This document shows positions 1 to 9,819 of a stretch of DNA of 64,000 nt, piece after piece. The DNA comes from Harringtonia aguacate (Eukaryota; Ascomycota; Sordariomycetes; Ophiostomatales; Ophiostomataceae). The DNA lies in NCBI GenBank assembly GCA_014183095.1, contig JACCPH010000009.1:124001-188000 (forward strand), given 5' to 3'. Made by a program: the position numbers and the translations under genes. The notes beneath the pieces are model-generated. The model was given only the letters and a program-made list of their open reading frames with translations, did not search any database and had not been told where the DNA came from. Within the stretch, counting starts at the first letter, position 1. Every line of letters begins with the position of its first letter.

Positions 1-764
1 CAGCAGCTCTGCGACCTCACAGCGGCCTATGGTTGGCCGTCAGCGGTTCGCCGTGGTGGTCACTGGGCATGGCCGCCCTGTCCTTTTGGCGTATGTGGGG
101 AGGCAGATGGAGCTTAGTGAATGACCGCTCGCTGGGATCGACCAGCCATAGCACCCTGAATTACGGCTCAAAACAAGAAATAATACATAATACGCAGCAG
201 GGCGGCCAGGAGGAGTGGCCAATGCCCTTCCTGACCGCTCCTTTCCTCTGTCGTCACTCCTACCACATCTCTCTGGACCCCATGCACGACTGGAACCAAC
301 ACAGCTGCCAAACCACCATTCCTAAAGCCCGGCCTGACCTGGGCGTATTTGTATTTGTATTCCTGCCCGGCGTATTCACGGAGCATCCAGCAGCCAGTAC
401 GAGTGCGTACGAGTACGTATTTGTATACGCAGAAATATTTTCTATGTAATAATTGTACCATACTATTTGCATTTGTGTTGTATTGTATTGTACGATACGG
501 GGTCGCCGGCCGGGATGGCAGCCGGCAAAGCGGTCCTTTTCTTTTTTTGACGCCATCCTGCAATATTCACACTACCGAATACCCGACGGGGACCTGACAG
601 CATCCCTTTGTGGCCGGACGAATACGAGCACGCCCCCTCTGCGTGTTGGCTGGCTTACGAACCGCTCACACGCCGACAGGGATGGACAGTACGAAACCAT
701 CTGCCAATGCCCCCTTCCTGCCGGTTATCACGTGCACGCAGAGAACCGAAATTTGGTCTCAGAT

Positions 765-784
765 CCCCCCCCCCCCCCCCCCCC
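765..784. repeat. Poly-C homopolymer, 20 nt
   Basis: A run of 20 consecutive C on the + strand in an intergenic region. Its exact length may be unreliable because such runs are prone to sequencing slippage. Confidence 0.9.
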
Positions 785-1053
785 TCCGACTCCAGTGCGG
801 CTGTCGACAACGTGGCGGGCGTTGTTGCATGCAGGTACGGTACAGCCAGGTGTCAAGCCGGCTGCTGCACTGTCACTTGTTGGCGCGGCGGGGGGTGAAG
901 CCTCAAGACGGATAAAGAAATCCAGCCTGCGCATCCGTCCGTGTCTGAGCAGCAGCGCCCCGACATGTCTCACCGTCAAACGGAGGCACTCGCGGACTGG
1001 AACGCAGGCACTGCACCCACTCGCACCTGCCCTCGTAGGCTGCCTTCAGGCGT

Positions 1054-1085
1054 GCTGACGAGACGCTGACGAGACGCTGACGAGA
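1054..1085. repeat. Short tandem repeat, 11-bp unit x3
   Basis: Three direct copies of gctgacgagac, the last incomplete, about 400 bp upstream of the NOP13-like start. No function is evident. Confidence 0.8.
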
Positions 1086-1471
1086 TAAGAAAAAATCAGT
1101 GTCGGAACCGACTTTGCTCTGTGAGATGCAATCTCTAGGAGCTGTGAGCCTTGCCAATTCAGTATCTCTGCGTTTTCTCGTAGAAAGAAAGCAGTCTTCC
1201 AAAGTGCCGTCCTGACCGCAACCAGGCGCTTTTCAGAAAATGCCTGGGGAGGAGATACGGAGTAGATGGGTAAATGCCTCCGTTCTCGATCCTCGGCCGG
1301 AGCTCAAGCCTAACTTTAACCTCTGCCCCACTAAACTGTCGTGCACTAAAAAAACATGTGGGCCTTATCAATGTGATAAGATAAAAAAAAAAGTGACGGC
1401 AGAAAAAAGTCTGTCCGTATTTGTACGAAAATCTTTGTACACGCACACGCACCCGCACACACACGCGCACG

Positions 1472-2929
1472 ATGGCCACAAAGACAAAGACAAAGACAAA
1501 AACAAAAACGGCAAAGCCTCCAGCAGAGGACGATGTCTCTGCTGTCGACGCCGCCAGCAAGGTCCCCAGCCCTGCCCCGAGCTCGCCCGACACCGATGTC
1601 GACACCGACGCCGACGCTCAGATGAAGAAGCGGAAAGCCCCCAATGCCGACCTGCCGGAACTCGAAGTCGACCTCAGCCTGCCAGAGCCCCCGTCGAAGC
1701 GTGCAAAGCGTGCGCTGAAAAAGGGCAAACCCCTGCCGCCCAAGCCGCACTCCGACGACGGCGAGGACGAAGAGGAAAAGGATGCCAAGGACAAGACGGC
1801 GCCCAAGGAGCGATCTCAGTTTGGCATCTGGATCGGCAACCTGCCCTTTTCCGTCACGCGGCCGCAGCTGTTCCAGTGGCTCGTCGACAGCTCGGGCGGC
1901 GTCATCACCGAGCCGCTCATCACGCGCGTGAACCTGCCCACGAAAAAGAGGGCTGCCGCTGTCGACAAGGACACGAAGCCGCCCCTCCTCAACAAGGGCT
2001 TCGCCTACGTCGACTTTGCCACGTACGAGGCCCAGATCGCCGCCGTGGCGCTCTCGGAAACGGAGCTGGCCGGCCGCGCCGTGCTCATCAAGGACAGCAA
2101 GTCGTTTGACGGCCGGCCGGCCAAGGCCAAGGAGGGCGGCCCGACCGAGGGTGGTGATGGTGCCACTGGCACTGGCACTGGCTCAGACGCCGCCACCGCC
2201 ACCGCCGCCGCCCACACCGGCAGCACAAAGATCTTTGTCGGCAACCTGGGCTTTGACGTCACCGAGGACGACCTGCGCCGCCACTTTGCGCCCTGTGGGC
2301 CCGTCGCCTGGGCTAAGGTGGCCACCTTCCCCGACAATACGGAAAAGTGCCGGGGCTACGGCTGGGTGCAGTTTGGGCGGCCGGGGGCCGCCAGCGGACA
2401 GAACGGACACCAGAGCACCGAGGACACTGACATTGTCAATGTCAGCATTGTGCCGGGCAGCTCGCCCGCCGAAGTCGCCGCGGCCGCCGCGGCGTCGGCT
2501 TTCAAGGGGTTTGTCAAGATCAAGGAGACGGTGGAGACGGAGGAGGACTTTGTGGCCGAGGCCGAGGCCGACGGAAACGATAATGATAATGACAACGACA
2601 CGACCGCCAAACCGACACGCACGCGGACGCGCAAGTGGTGGGTCAATATGCTCAAGGGCCGCCCGCTCAAGATTCAGTTTGCCGAGGACGACAAGGTCCG
2701 CTACAACAAGCGGTTCCGCGGCAAGGGACAGCAGTCGTCGCACCACCACCAGCAGCAGCAGCAGCAGCAGAGGCGGCCGAGGCAGCAGAAGAGGCAGGAG
2801 GACGCGGCAGAGAATAGCACCGGCACCAACACCGCCACCGACAAGCCCTACAAGCTCCAGGACCTCAGCATTGCACAACGGACAGGCGCCGTGACGGCAT
2901 CGCTGGGCAAGAAGACCATTCTAGAATAA
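1472..2929 (+). CDS. NOP13: NOP13-like nucleolar RNA-binding protein (two RRMs)
   Basis: Single-exon CDS of 485 aa. The start is the ATG at 1472 (MATKTKTKTK), because the upstream in-frame codons are a CA-repeat leader. The N-terminal 110 residues are Lys/Asp/Glu-rich, typical of nucleolar proteins. RRM1 covers roughly residues 117-215, with RNP2-like IWIGNLPF and RNP1-like GFAYVDF. RRM2 starts near residue 253 (KIFVGNLGF) and has RGYGWVQF near 294. It is then split by about 90 low-complexity residues (Ala-rich, Asp/Asn repeats) before its last strand, GRPLKIQFAED, near 395-405. The tail has poly-Gln and basic stretches. NOP13 in yeast is a nucleolar protein of pre-60S particles; the same role here is inferred from domain order. 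The gene converges with the NBR1-like gene. Other RRM proteins such as NSR1 types are possible but fit less well. Confidence 0.85.
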   Translation: MATKTKTKTKTKTAKPPAEDDVSAVDAASKVPSPAPSSPDTDVDTDADAQMKKRKAPNADLPELEVDLSLPEPPSKRAKRALKKGKPLPPKPHSDDGEDEEEKDAKDKTAPKERSQFGIWIGNLPFSVTRPQLFQWLVDSSGGVITEPLITRVNLPTKKRAAAVDKDTKPPLLNKGFAYVDFATYEAQIAAVALSETELAGRAVLIKDSKSFDGRPAKAKEGGPTEGGDGATGTGTGSDAATATAAAHTGSTKIFVGNLGFDVTEDDLRRHFAPCGPVAWAKVATFPDNTEKCRGYGWVQFGRPGAASGQNGHQSTEDTDIVNVSIVPGSSPAEVAAAAAASAFKGFVKIKETVETEEDFVAEAEADGNDNDNDNDTTAKPTRTRTRKWWVNMLKGRPLKIQFAEDDKVRYNKRFRGKGQQSSHHHQQQQQQQRRPRQQKRQEDAAENSTGTNTATDKPYKLQDLSIAQRTGAVTASLGKKTILE

Positions 2930-3408
2930 TAGGCCCTGCCCGGTTGCCCGTAGTCCTTTTTTTTAATCGCATTTCCGTATCGCATTTGAATATACACCGG
3001 CACACATTCATTGCCTTATGAGATACAATGAAAATAATCATTTGTCAACCTAACCGAAACTAACATACATGGTAACCAGGGTCCAGTACAAAGAGAGTGA
3101 ATCGTGTCCCTCGCCTGTGACGGCAAAGCACGCAGTGGGTTGTCAAACTAAGTCGGTCTTGGGGAGGAAGAGAGCTCTTGCAAGCCGCTTCCGGGAAAGG
3201 AAAAAGTTCAGCCCAGGACAAATCGAGTCACATCTGAAAAGAAAGTGGTGTGTTGACGAAAAGGAGACGGGTAAGGAAAACAAGACAGATCAAACAGCCA
3301 AACAAACTGTGTGTGTGCACCGGCGTAGAAAGCAACCGTAAATCCCAAATCCTTCAACTGGCCCTCCGCATCCGCAGGCTCATCCCATTTGACAAGCAGG
3401 AGACGCGC
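2930..3408. other. Convergent 3' flank, NOP13-like / NBR1-like
   Basis: A 479-bp gap between two convergent stop codons, AT-richer than the flanking genes and holding a T-run after the NOP13 stop. It is most simply the two 3' UTRs. I see no gene. Confidence 0.6.
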
Positions 3409-6400
3409 TTATTTCTTCTGCACCTTGGACTGCTGCTCCTCGAGGTATTCCTCGTCGGAAGCGTCCAGGATATCATACTCCTCATCCGTCATGAAGCCCT
3501 CATCATCCGACACTTCCTCGTCCCAGTCAAAGTCAGAGAACCGGTCAGCTTCGGCAGCAGCCACAGGCCCCGGCTGCTGCGGCAGCTCATGGTAGACGCT
3601 GGAAACAGGGGACTCCTTTTCAAGCTTGGGGAAGATCATCTGGCTGCCCTGGGCAGGAGACTCGGCGGCCTTCTCAGTGGTCTCGGTTGCCTTTGGCTCC
3701 TCCTTGAGCTCTTCTTTGGGCTCCTCCTTGAGCTCCTCCTTGGGCTCCTCCTTGGGCTCCTCCTTGGACGTCTCCTTGGACTCTTCCTTCAGCTCCTTCT
3801 TCGGCTGGACATCGACATCGCACCACAGACGGTCGCCAAACTTGATGCCGCCCTTCGACGTGAGGCGCCAGTAAGAAACGGCCTTGCCAATGCGAGAAGG
3901 CGTGCGAAGGAGAACAGTGAAGGGGTACTTCTCGCCAGGTGCCAACGGCTCGTAGCAGATCGTCGACTCAGAGGCAGAGACCAGCTCCTGAATGCCAGCA
4001 GGGTGGTTGGGATCGACGTGGCCCATGTAGTCGCCGCTTACGAAGCGGATGCAGGAACCAGCCGGCCAGGCGACGGAGCCGGTGTTGCGCAGTATCCAGG
4101 TCTGCTCAAACACGTGGTTCGGTGGCATGACGGTGCCATCGGCAACCGTGTCATCGACGTACATGGCATGGAGGTCTTCGGCAGCAGGCTCCGCGGCCGT
4201 CACCTCAGACTTGATCTCAGTCTCAGGCGTCGCCTCCTTAGCAGCAGGTGCTTCCGTGGGCTTAACGTCAACCACAGTCTGGACCTTGTTCATGTTGAGC
4301 TGGCGGTTCTCGTCCATGCGATGCTGCAGCATCAAGCTCACGGCATCACGAGACGCCTTAAAGGACTCCTGAGCCGCCTCAATTGACTCCTGAGAAAACC
4401 GCTCCACGCGACGATCTCCCATAACGGGCATGGCACGGCCATTTTCACGCTCGCCCGTCGTGGTCACCGAAACATGACGGACAGGGGTCTTCAGCTTGAT
4501 CAAGGGGTGAGTCTTGTTGTGGGTGTTGGCCGGGCTGGCCTCGCAGGTGGCGCAGAAGTCGACATCGTCGCACACGGCGCACTTGTAGCGATCACCCATG
4601 ATAGGGCGGAAGCTGCGGCCAGCGATGCCGCAGTGAGGGCCGTCGCAGTAGATGCCGACATGAACGGCACGCTGGGTGCTGGCGCTGGCGCTGGACTCCG
4701 GCAGAGGCTCGTAGAGAGGCACAAAGCGATGGTTAGGATGAACGAAGCTGGCGTTCAGGATGCAGTCGGAGCAGTAGTCCCAGTCAGGGCAGGTCATGCA
4801 CTTGTGGCGAACGCCTGTGATGAACTTCTCGCACCCGTCGCAGATGGCATTGTGGCGCTGGCCACGTCCGGCGGCCAGGCGGCGGGTCACGTCCGCAGAG
4901 AACTGGGTGCCTTCGACAGCCGGCTGGAAGGTATGCTTGGGGTGATGGCCGTGGTCGTTCTTGGCAAAGCAGTCCTTGCACAGATCAAAGTCCATGCAGG
5001 TTATGCAGTGCAGGAAATCCGTCTCCGGTAGCTCGTTGATGCAGTTGTTGCAAGTCCGGATCTGGAACTGCGCAGAGGAGGCGTTGAAAAGCTCAGCCAG
5101 AGTCGACTTGGACGGCATTGTCGATGCCGGCTTCGACTTGGGCACGGCCTGGCTGCTCGTCGACGCAACCGCCGAGATCGAGCGGACAGGAAGCTTGATG
5201 GACTTTGTAGCGAGCGGCTTGGCCGTCTCCTTGGCCGTCTCCTTGGCCGTCTCCTTGACTGTCTCCTTGACTGTCTCCTTGACTGTCTCCTTGGTGCTGG
5301 CCTCTGCCTCTTTGGCAGGGGTGGGCTTGCGAGCCTTGGGCTTCATGGGAATACGCTCGGTAGTGCTGTTGACAATGTTGCCGTCCTTGACATACCGCTT
5401 GATCAGCCAGTGATCCGGGTTGTAGCAGGTGATGCCCAGGTCGACACAGGCCTGGCAGAGATCAAAATCACCCTCCTCGCAAGAGGAGCAGTGGTAGTGA
5501 GCGTCCGGGACGGTGTGCTCGCAGGAGTTGCAGCAGACGGAGAAGCCTCCGCAGATGACAGACGCAGCCGCCGATCCAGACCTGGATGCACAGGCAGATG
5601 CCGACGCCGAAGCCGAAGCCGACGCCGTAGCCGACGCCGTGGCCGACGCCAATGCCGCTGCAGATGCCGATGCGGCAGACGAGTGAGAACGGATCGGTGT
5701 CGGCTTGCCCGTGTCGGCGTTCTCAGTGTAAGGCCACGCAAAGGGGCTGAAGCGTGGCGTGCACTTGATGACCGGGATGGGCTGCGGCGGCGGGGCCGGG
5801 GTCGCAGACTCTCTCTCGACCGGGACAGCAGCCGGGGCAGCGGCCGGTGTAGCGGCCGGAACCACCGTTTTCTCAAAAGCCTTCTGATACTCAAAGGCTG
5901 CCTGCTCTGGCGATGCCTTGCGGCCAATCTCGGCGACAGAGGCTCCGAGACGAGCAATGTTGCGCTCGAGAAGCTCGTGGTTGCGAGCCATGTTCTGGAG
6001 GGTGGCATGCAGCTGGGCATCCACGTCGTAGCCCCAGTTGGAGTCATGCGCAGACGGCACAGGCAGGGGGAACCGGCCAGGAATAGAAGGGTACTGGGGG
6101 AGGTCGTCCTCGGCGCGAGCCATGCTGGAGGACACAATCACGGGCGTCGTGGACGGCTTCGCCGGCTTGGAGGACTCGGCAGCGGTCTCCGGCACATCTT
6201 CGATGGTCACGGGACGCGGCTTGTCAGGCATCACGACACGGAGCTTGAGCTTCTGCTTGGCCTTGGCCGCACGGTACAGCTGCTTGTACACAGACTGGTT
6301 GGTGCGGTCTAGCACGACATAGTTTGCGGCTGAGTCGGAGTAGCGCTCAAAATGGCAGGCCGTGCCAGGCGGAATGAACAAGGCATCGCGGAGCTGGCCA

Positions 6401-6611
6401 TGGTTGTCAGCTTTTGGCAGATCCAGTGGGAGGAGCAGCGATGGCGCAGAAGCGGAGCCACGTCTGGGTCCCAAAACAAACGCACCTTATCCTCGAGCGA
6501 GCTGACGACAAGCTCCCGCAGAGGCAGCTTAATCTTCTTGGTGACCCCGAGGTGATGGATCTTGAGGGTGATGAGAGTGTCGGGAGTCACAGGTGTCGCA
6601 TTTGACGCCAT
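3409..6611 (-). CDS. NBR1: NBR1-like selective autophagy receptor (PB1, four ZZ fingers, NBR1 domain)
   Basis: Two exons: 6611-6486 and 6393-3409, 1036 aa. The 92-nt intron has a gtgcgt donor and a ctgac branch site. Splicing rebuilds one PB1 domain (about residues 10-95), with SSLEDK joined to LRDALF and then FERYSDSAANYVVL. Four ZZ zinc fingers follow near 318-375, 485-532, 554-607 and 617-677, each with paired CxxC motifs. The NBR1 Ig-like domain lies near 789-907 (HVFEQTWILRNTGSVAWP). Low-complexity links include an Ala/Ser tract, KET(V/A) repeats and KEEPKEE(L) repeats. The acidic C-terminus holds EEYDILDA near 1011-1018, matching the aromatic-x-x-hydrophobic AIM/LIR pattern that binds Atg8. 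In the family, PB1 oligomerises and the receptor delivers cargo to the vacuole; that function here is inferred. There is no obvious UBA domain, as in other filamentous-fungal members. Confidence 0.92.
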
Positions 6612-8598
6612 GATGGGCGTTTTCCTCGGGCACACCTAAATGGAAGGAAGAACGCCTGCTAAAGAGAGAGATAGACCAACACTGTCAGCCCGATGGCAGA
6701 TGGAGCAGCTGCGATACGGAAAAAAAAAAACAAGAGGTCCGAGAACAAAAAGCCGGCAGGGTCACAGGGGAAATGATGACGGCAGGTGTGTTGATGATTT
6801 ATGCGGATACCGACTGCTCACGTTTTTGATGCCGGTGCAGCTGGGGAGGTGGAGGGAAGAGGAAGGAAACAGGGCGGGAGAGGGAGGGAGGGAGCGGTAT
6901 AAGGAGGGTGTTTCAGGCGGTGGAGAGATAACGTGCGAGATGGCCAGGCTTACGTAGTGACGAAATAGTGCAGCGGCTTCGGGCGTTATGCCTAGCCGCA
7001 GAGAGCCGTGACAAGGCGACGGAGAAGTCGACGAGAGCTAGTCTGACAGCCGTGGAAGAGAGGAAAAACAGCGCAGGGGAGACAGGCGAATGGAAGGCGA
7101 AGAGGCGGGAAATGACGGATCTTTGGGGTTTTGTCGGTGAGAGAAGAGGTGGTGGAAGGAAGAGAGAGAGAGGGCAATGGAGGGGAGGAGGAAGCAGAGA
7201 AAAGGAAGGAGCGTGACTGGGAGAGGATAAGCTGTTTGGGGTCAGGCGAGAGTAGCGGTTGGTCGGTGTCCCGGAAAGTGGGGAAGGGAAGGCAGAGCAA
7301 GGCAAGAGCGGAAGGTGCAGCCCCGCTTTTTCTGGCTCTTTGCGGTAGTGCTCTCAGTCAGATACCAGCGTAAAAAGTGAATGAGCGCGTAATAATACAC
7401 CAGCGGACAGGGAGAAGGGGCGGAGGAGGGAGGGGAGGTCACAAGGCACCGCTGACTTAAATGCTGGTAACCGAGCAGGCAGCGCCCGCCTCGCAAGCGG
7501 TGCGGCCAGTGGCGGGCGGCGAACAGGGACCAGGTTGCAGACCGCTTACAGCTGCTGTAGGAACAGCCTACAAATACAAATACAATAATTTGTATCTTAC
7601 ATAGCACGGCGTACGGGCGGTCAGTGGAGCCACCGCGTGGACCATCCGTCTTTGTTAAAGGAAGCCTGGCCGGGCGCTAGCAGAGATAGGGATGCTGTAC
7701 GAGGACTCGTGCAACATCCTCGCCCACTTTTTGGCGTCGCAGGTCAGGCTGCCTGGTCCCCTCCGAGTCGGCCAGCAGGCAGCAGATTGAGTCGAGGCAT
7801 TATTCATGCGGCGAAAGAACCAGATCGAAATATGCTGATGCAGCGGCAGGCCACCCCTGCGTGGCCATGGCCAGACGTCGAGGGCCAACAACACACCCAA
7901 AGGCCCCCCTGGGCGACAGCTGTGGCCCTGTGGCCAGGCCAGGTCCCCCCGACCGCGGCCTGCGTCGGCTGTGCTGTTTTGTGTGTCAGTGCGTATCTGT
8001 CCGACGTGGGCGAGTCCTGCGCTGGTTGTGCACATTGCACAGTTATGCAGGGTATCAAGGCTGACACACACAGGTGTGTGTGTATGTGCAGACAAGGCCG
8101 TGTCCCAAGTGACTCCAGTCGGGCGTAAAATCCAGTGGATCGGTCATGGGGGTCAATACAGCAGGGAAACTGGATGCGTGCCTCAGCTGCGAGACGTGCG
8201 GGAGCGAATACAACAGTGTGTCGGACAGGCTGAAGCTAGACCGCCTGCGCTAGTGGAATGGCGCACTGCCAAGCCTAGGCATCTGTTTGTCAGATACAAG
8301 CGGGCAGGGAATGGCCCGACATGCCCGATGGAATGCCAGTGGAGCTGATTCAGCTTTTGGGGCGCATGATGTATCCCACAGTGTATCTCATCTTTCATTT
8401 GTACTGGGAGTTGTACGTGCTCGCAATCCTGCAGTGGCCCTACAAATACGAGCAATACGGTCTTTGCTGCCTGCGATCGGTACCGAGGGGTTATCGGGTA
8501 GCTACTGGCTGCCAGCTCCGGGGCAGCCCTGACCTATCGATACTGCTGAGCCCACATCCGCATACGAGCACAACACAGCTAGCCGGTCTAGAACCCGA
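6612..8598. other. Gene-poor region; pyrimidine-rich leader of NBR1-like gene
   Basis: From about 6640 to 7450 the + strand is strongly purine-rich, so the minus strand is CT-rich, typical of the leader or promoter of the minus-strand NBR1-like gene. From 7.5 to 8.6 kb there are only short overlapping frames without recognisable protein character, and one short CA/GT stretch near 8069-8092. I see no supported gene. Confidence 0.5.
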
Positions 8599-8945
8599 TC
8601 AGCTGTCGTCAGAGTCGGGGAACCTGTTCTCGTCATACCAACGCTTGAGCTCTCCGTCAAGGGGCAGGCTGCGTGGCGTGAAGTAGCAGTGAATTACGTC
8701 CACCCCATGTAGTGCTTTCCAGTTTTCGCAGCCTGTGTATTTCAGCGGTGCCGGATCGCAGCGTCAATGTCATCAGGCGAGCACATGGCCCTGACAAAGG
8801 ATACGAGGCTTCCCTTTTCGAGATTCTCCAGGGTTAAACAGCAAGACTCAGGGTACCAGTTGAGCATCTCTGGGATATATGGACAATCTCCGAGCAGCCG
8901 ATCTACTTTGACCTCTATGCACATGTCTGCGCAGTTCTTCTCTGC
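8599..8945 (-). pseudogene. Probable decayed protein-kinase-like gene fragment
   Basis: Two minus-strand frames read like successive parts of a fungal kinase-fold protein. From 8945 to 8742 one frame reads CIEVKVDRLLGDCPYIPEML and LTLENLEKGSLVSFV, like the N-lobe and hinge (glycine-loop-poor 'LE...KGSL' type), ending at a TGA after AAIRHR. From about 8754 to 8599 the frame shifted by one base reads KALHGVDVIHCYFTPRSLPL, which resembles a catalytic loop (xVIHCDxxPRNxLLD in the family) with the catalytic Asp and Asn positions altered, and then stops. An in-frame TAG also lies upstream at 8946-8948. The frame break plus premature stops suggest a pseudogene rather than an intron, because no good donor/acceptor pair restores both parts. 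Identification is by motif only. Confidence 0.4.
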
Positions 8946-9819
8946 CTAGGCAGGATTGTATGCATTTGTTTGGAGGAGGTTGAATGTCCGTTCCGGGATT
9001 TCTCAGCACGGGCGGCTATGCCGAAGCCCACAGAAGCTTCTTTTGTGTCAAAGCAAGTTGTTCTGTATGCGACTTGACCAGGAGTCTGGGAACACTTTTC
9101 TGATCAGCTGCAATGTTGTTGATGTTTCCAAAATCCGGGTATTGGGTGGTCGCTCGTCCACTGGGCTTACAACACAACAAGGGAGAAGAAGTTGCCATCA
9201 GGAAGACCCACCGGCCGTGGTTTCTGTTCTTCGCCAAACTCCTTCTCGAAAGCCTCTCTAGGTTGCCGGCCAAGCAAAAGGAGATCTAGATGCCAACAGA
9301 CAAAAATCCCAAACATCGCGAAACAACCGACCGCCACACCTGAGAGGAAAATAGCAAGCGTACGAGACCCTCGACAATGGACAGGTGGACAGGTGGGTGC
9401 AGTAGTAGCCGATTCAAGAATGGAACACAGGGACGGTCGCAGCACAGCTTTCTGCATTAGACCTGGCTATAAATGAGTAAACTGTAGAGCTCACACCGCC
9501 AGAGTTGATAGAGAAAATGCGCGGGACCAGCGTAGTCTCGTAGGTTGGAGGGGCCTGCGTGATCACGTGATCACGGGTCGCTGTTGAGATTCAAGTCGCG
9601 TCTCCACTGCTCGAGATGCAGGCAGAACACGCTTCGACGGTTTCCAACCCAAGACAGGACCACAAAGCGTCCTGCTGCCCCCGCCAGCCTCAGCCATCTG
9701 ACGTTTAATTGTCTGGATGCTGCGGCATTGCGTTTTCTACTTTTGACGAATTGTTTCCAGCACCACAAACGCGATCGCCTACACCTTCAGCTTGGCTGCT
9801 GCTCCGGCTGTTTACCACA
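8946..9819. other. Intergenic region upstream of RAD52
   Basis: No supported gene. A 96-residue minus-strand frame at 9167-9457 has one hydrophobic segment but no recognisable family. Sequence near 9560-9575 contains gatcacgtgatcacg, a palindromic CACGTG core about 250 bp before the RAD52 start, a possible bHLH-type site. Confidence 0.4.
9560..9574. promoter_or_regulatory. Palindromic CACGTG (E-box) element upstream of RAD52
   Basis: The sequence tgatcacgtgatca forms an extended perfect palindrome around CACGTG, about 245 bp upstream of the RAD52 ATG. CACGTG is the core site of fungal bHLH factors such as Cbf1-type proteins. A role here is inference from position and symmetry only. Confidence 0.35.

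Larger units (their letters stand above)
1..1471. other. Intergenic region upstream of NOP13-like gene
   Basis: I see no convincing gene. Open frames here are short and low in complexity. The stretch holds a 20-C homopolymer (765-784) and three 11-bp tandem copies of gctgacgagac (about 1054-1085). CA/GT-rich sequence immediately precedes the NOP13 start at 1472 and is probably its 5' leader. Confidence 0.5.

Noticed and set aside
9167..9457. 96-residue minus-strand frame with one hydrophobic segment and a gtaagc near its end
   Set aside because: No recognisable family, and the candidate acceptors do not extend it convincingly. Left as intergenic.
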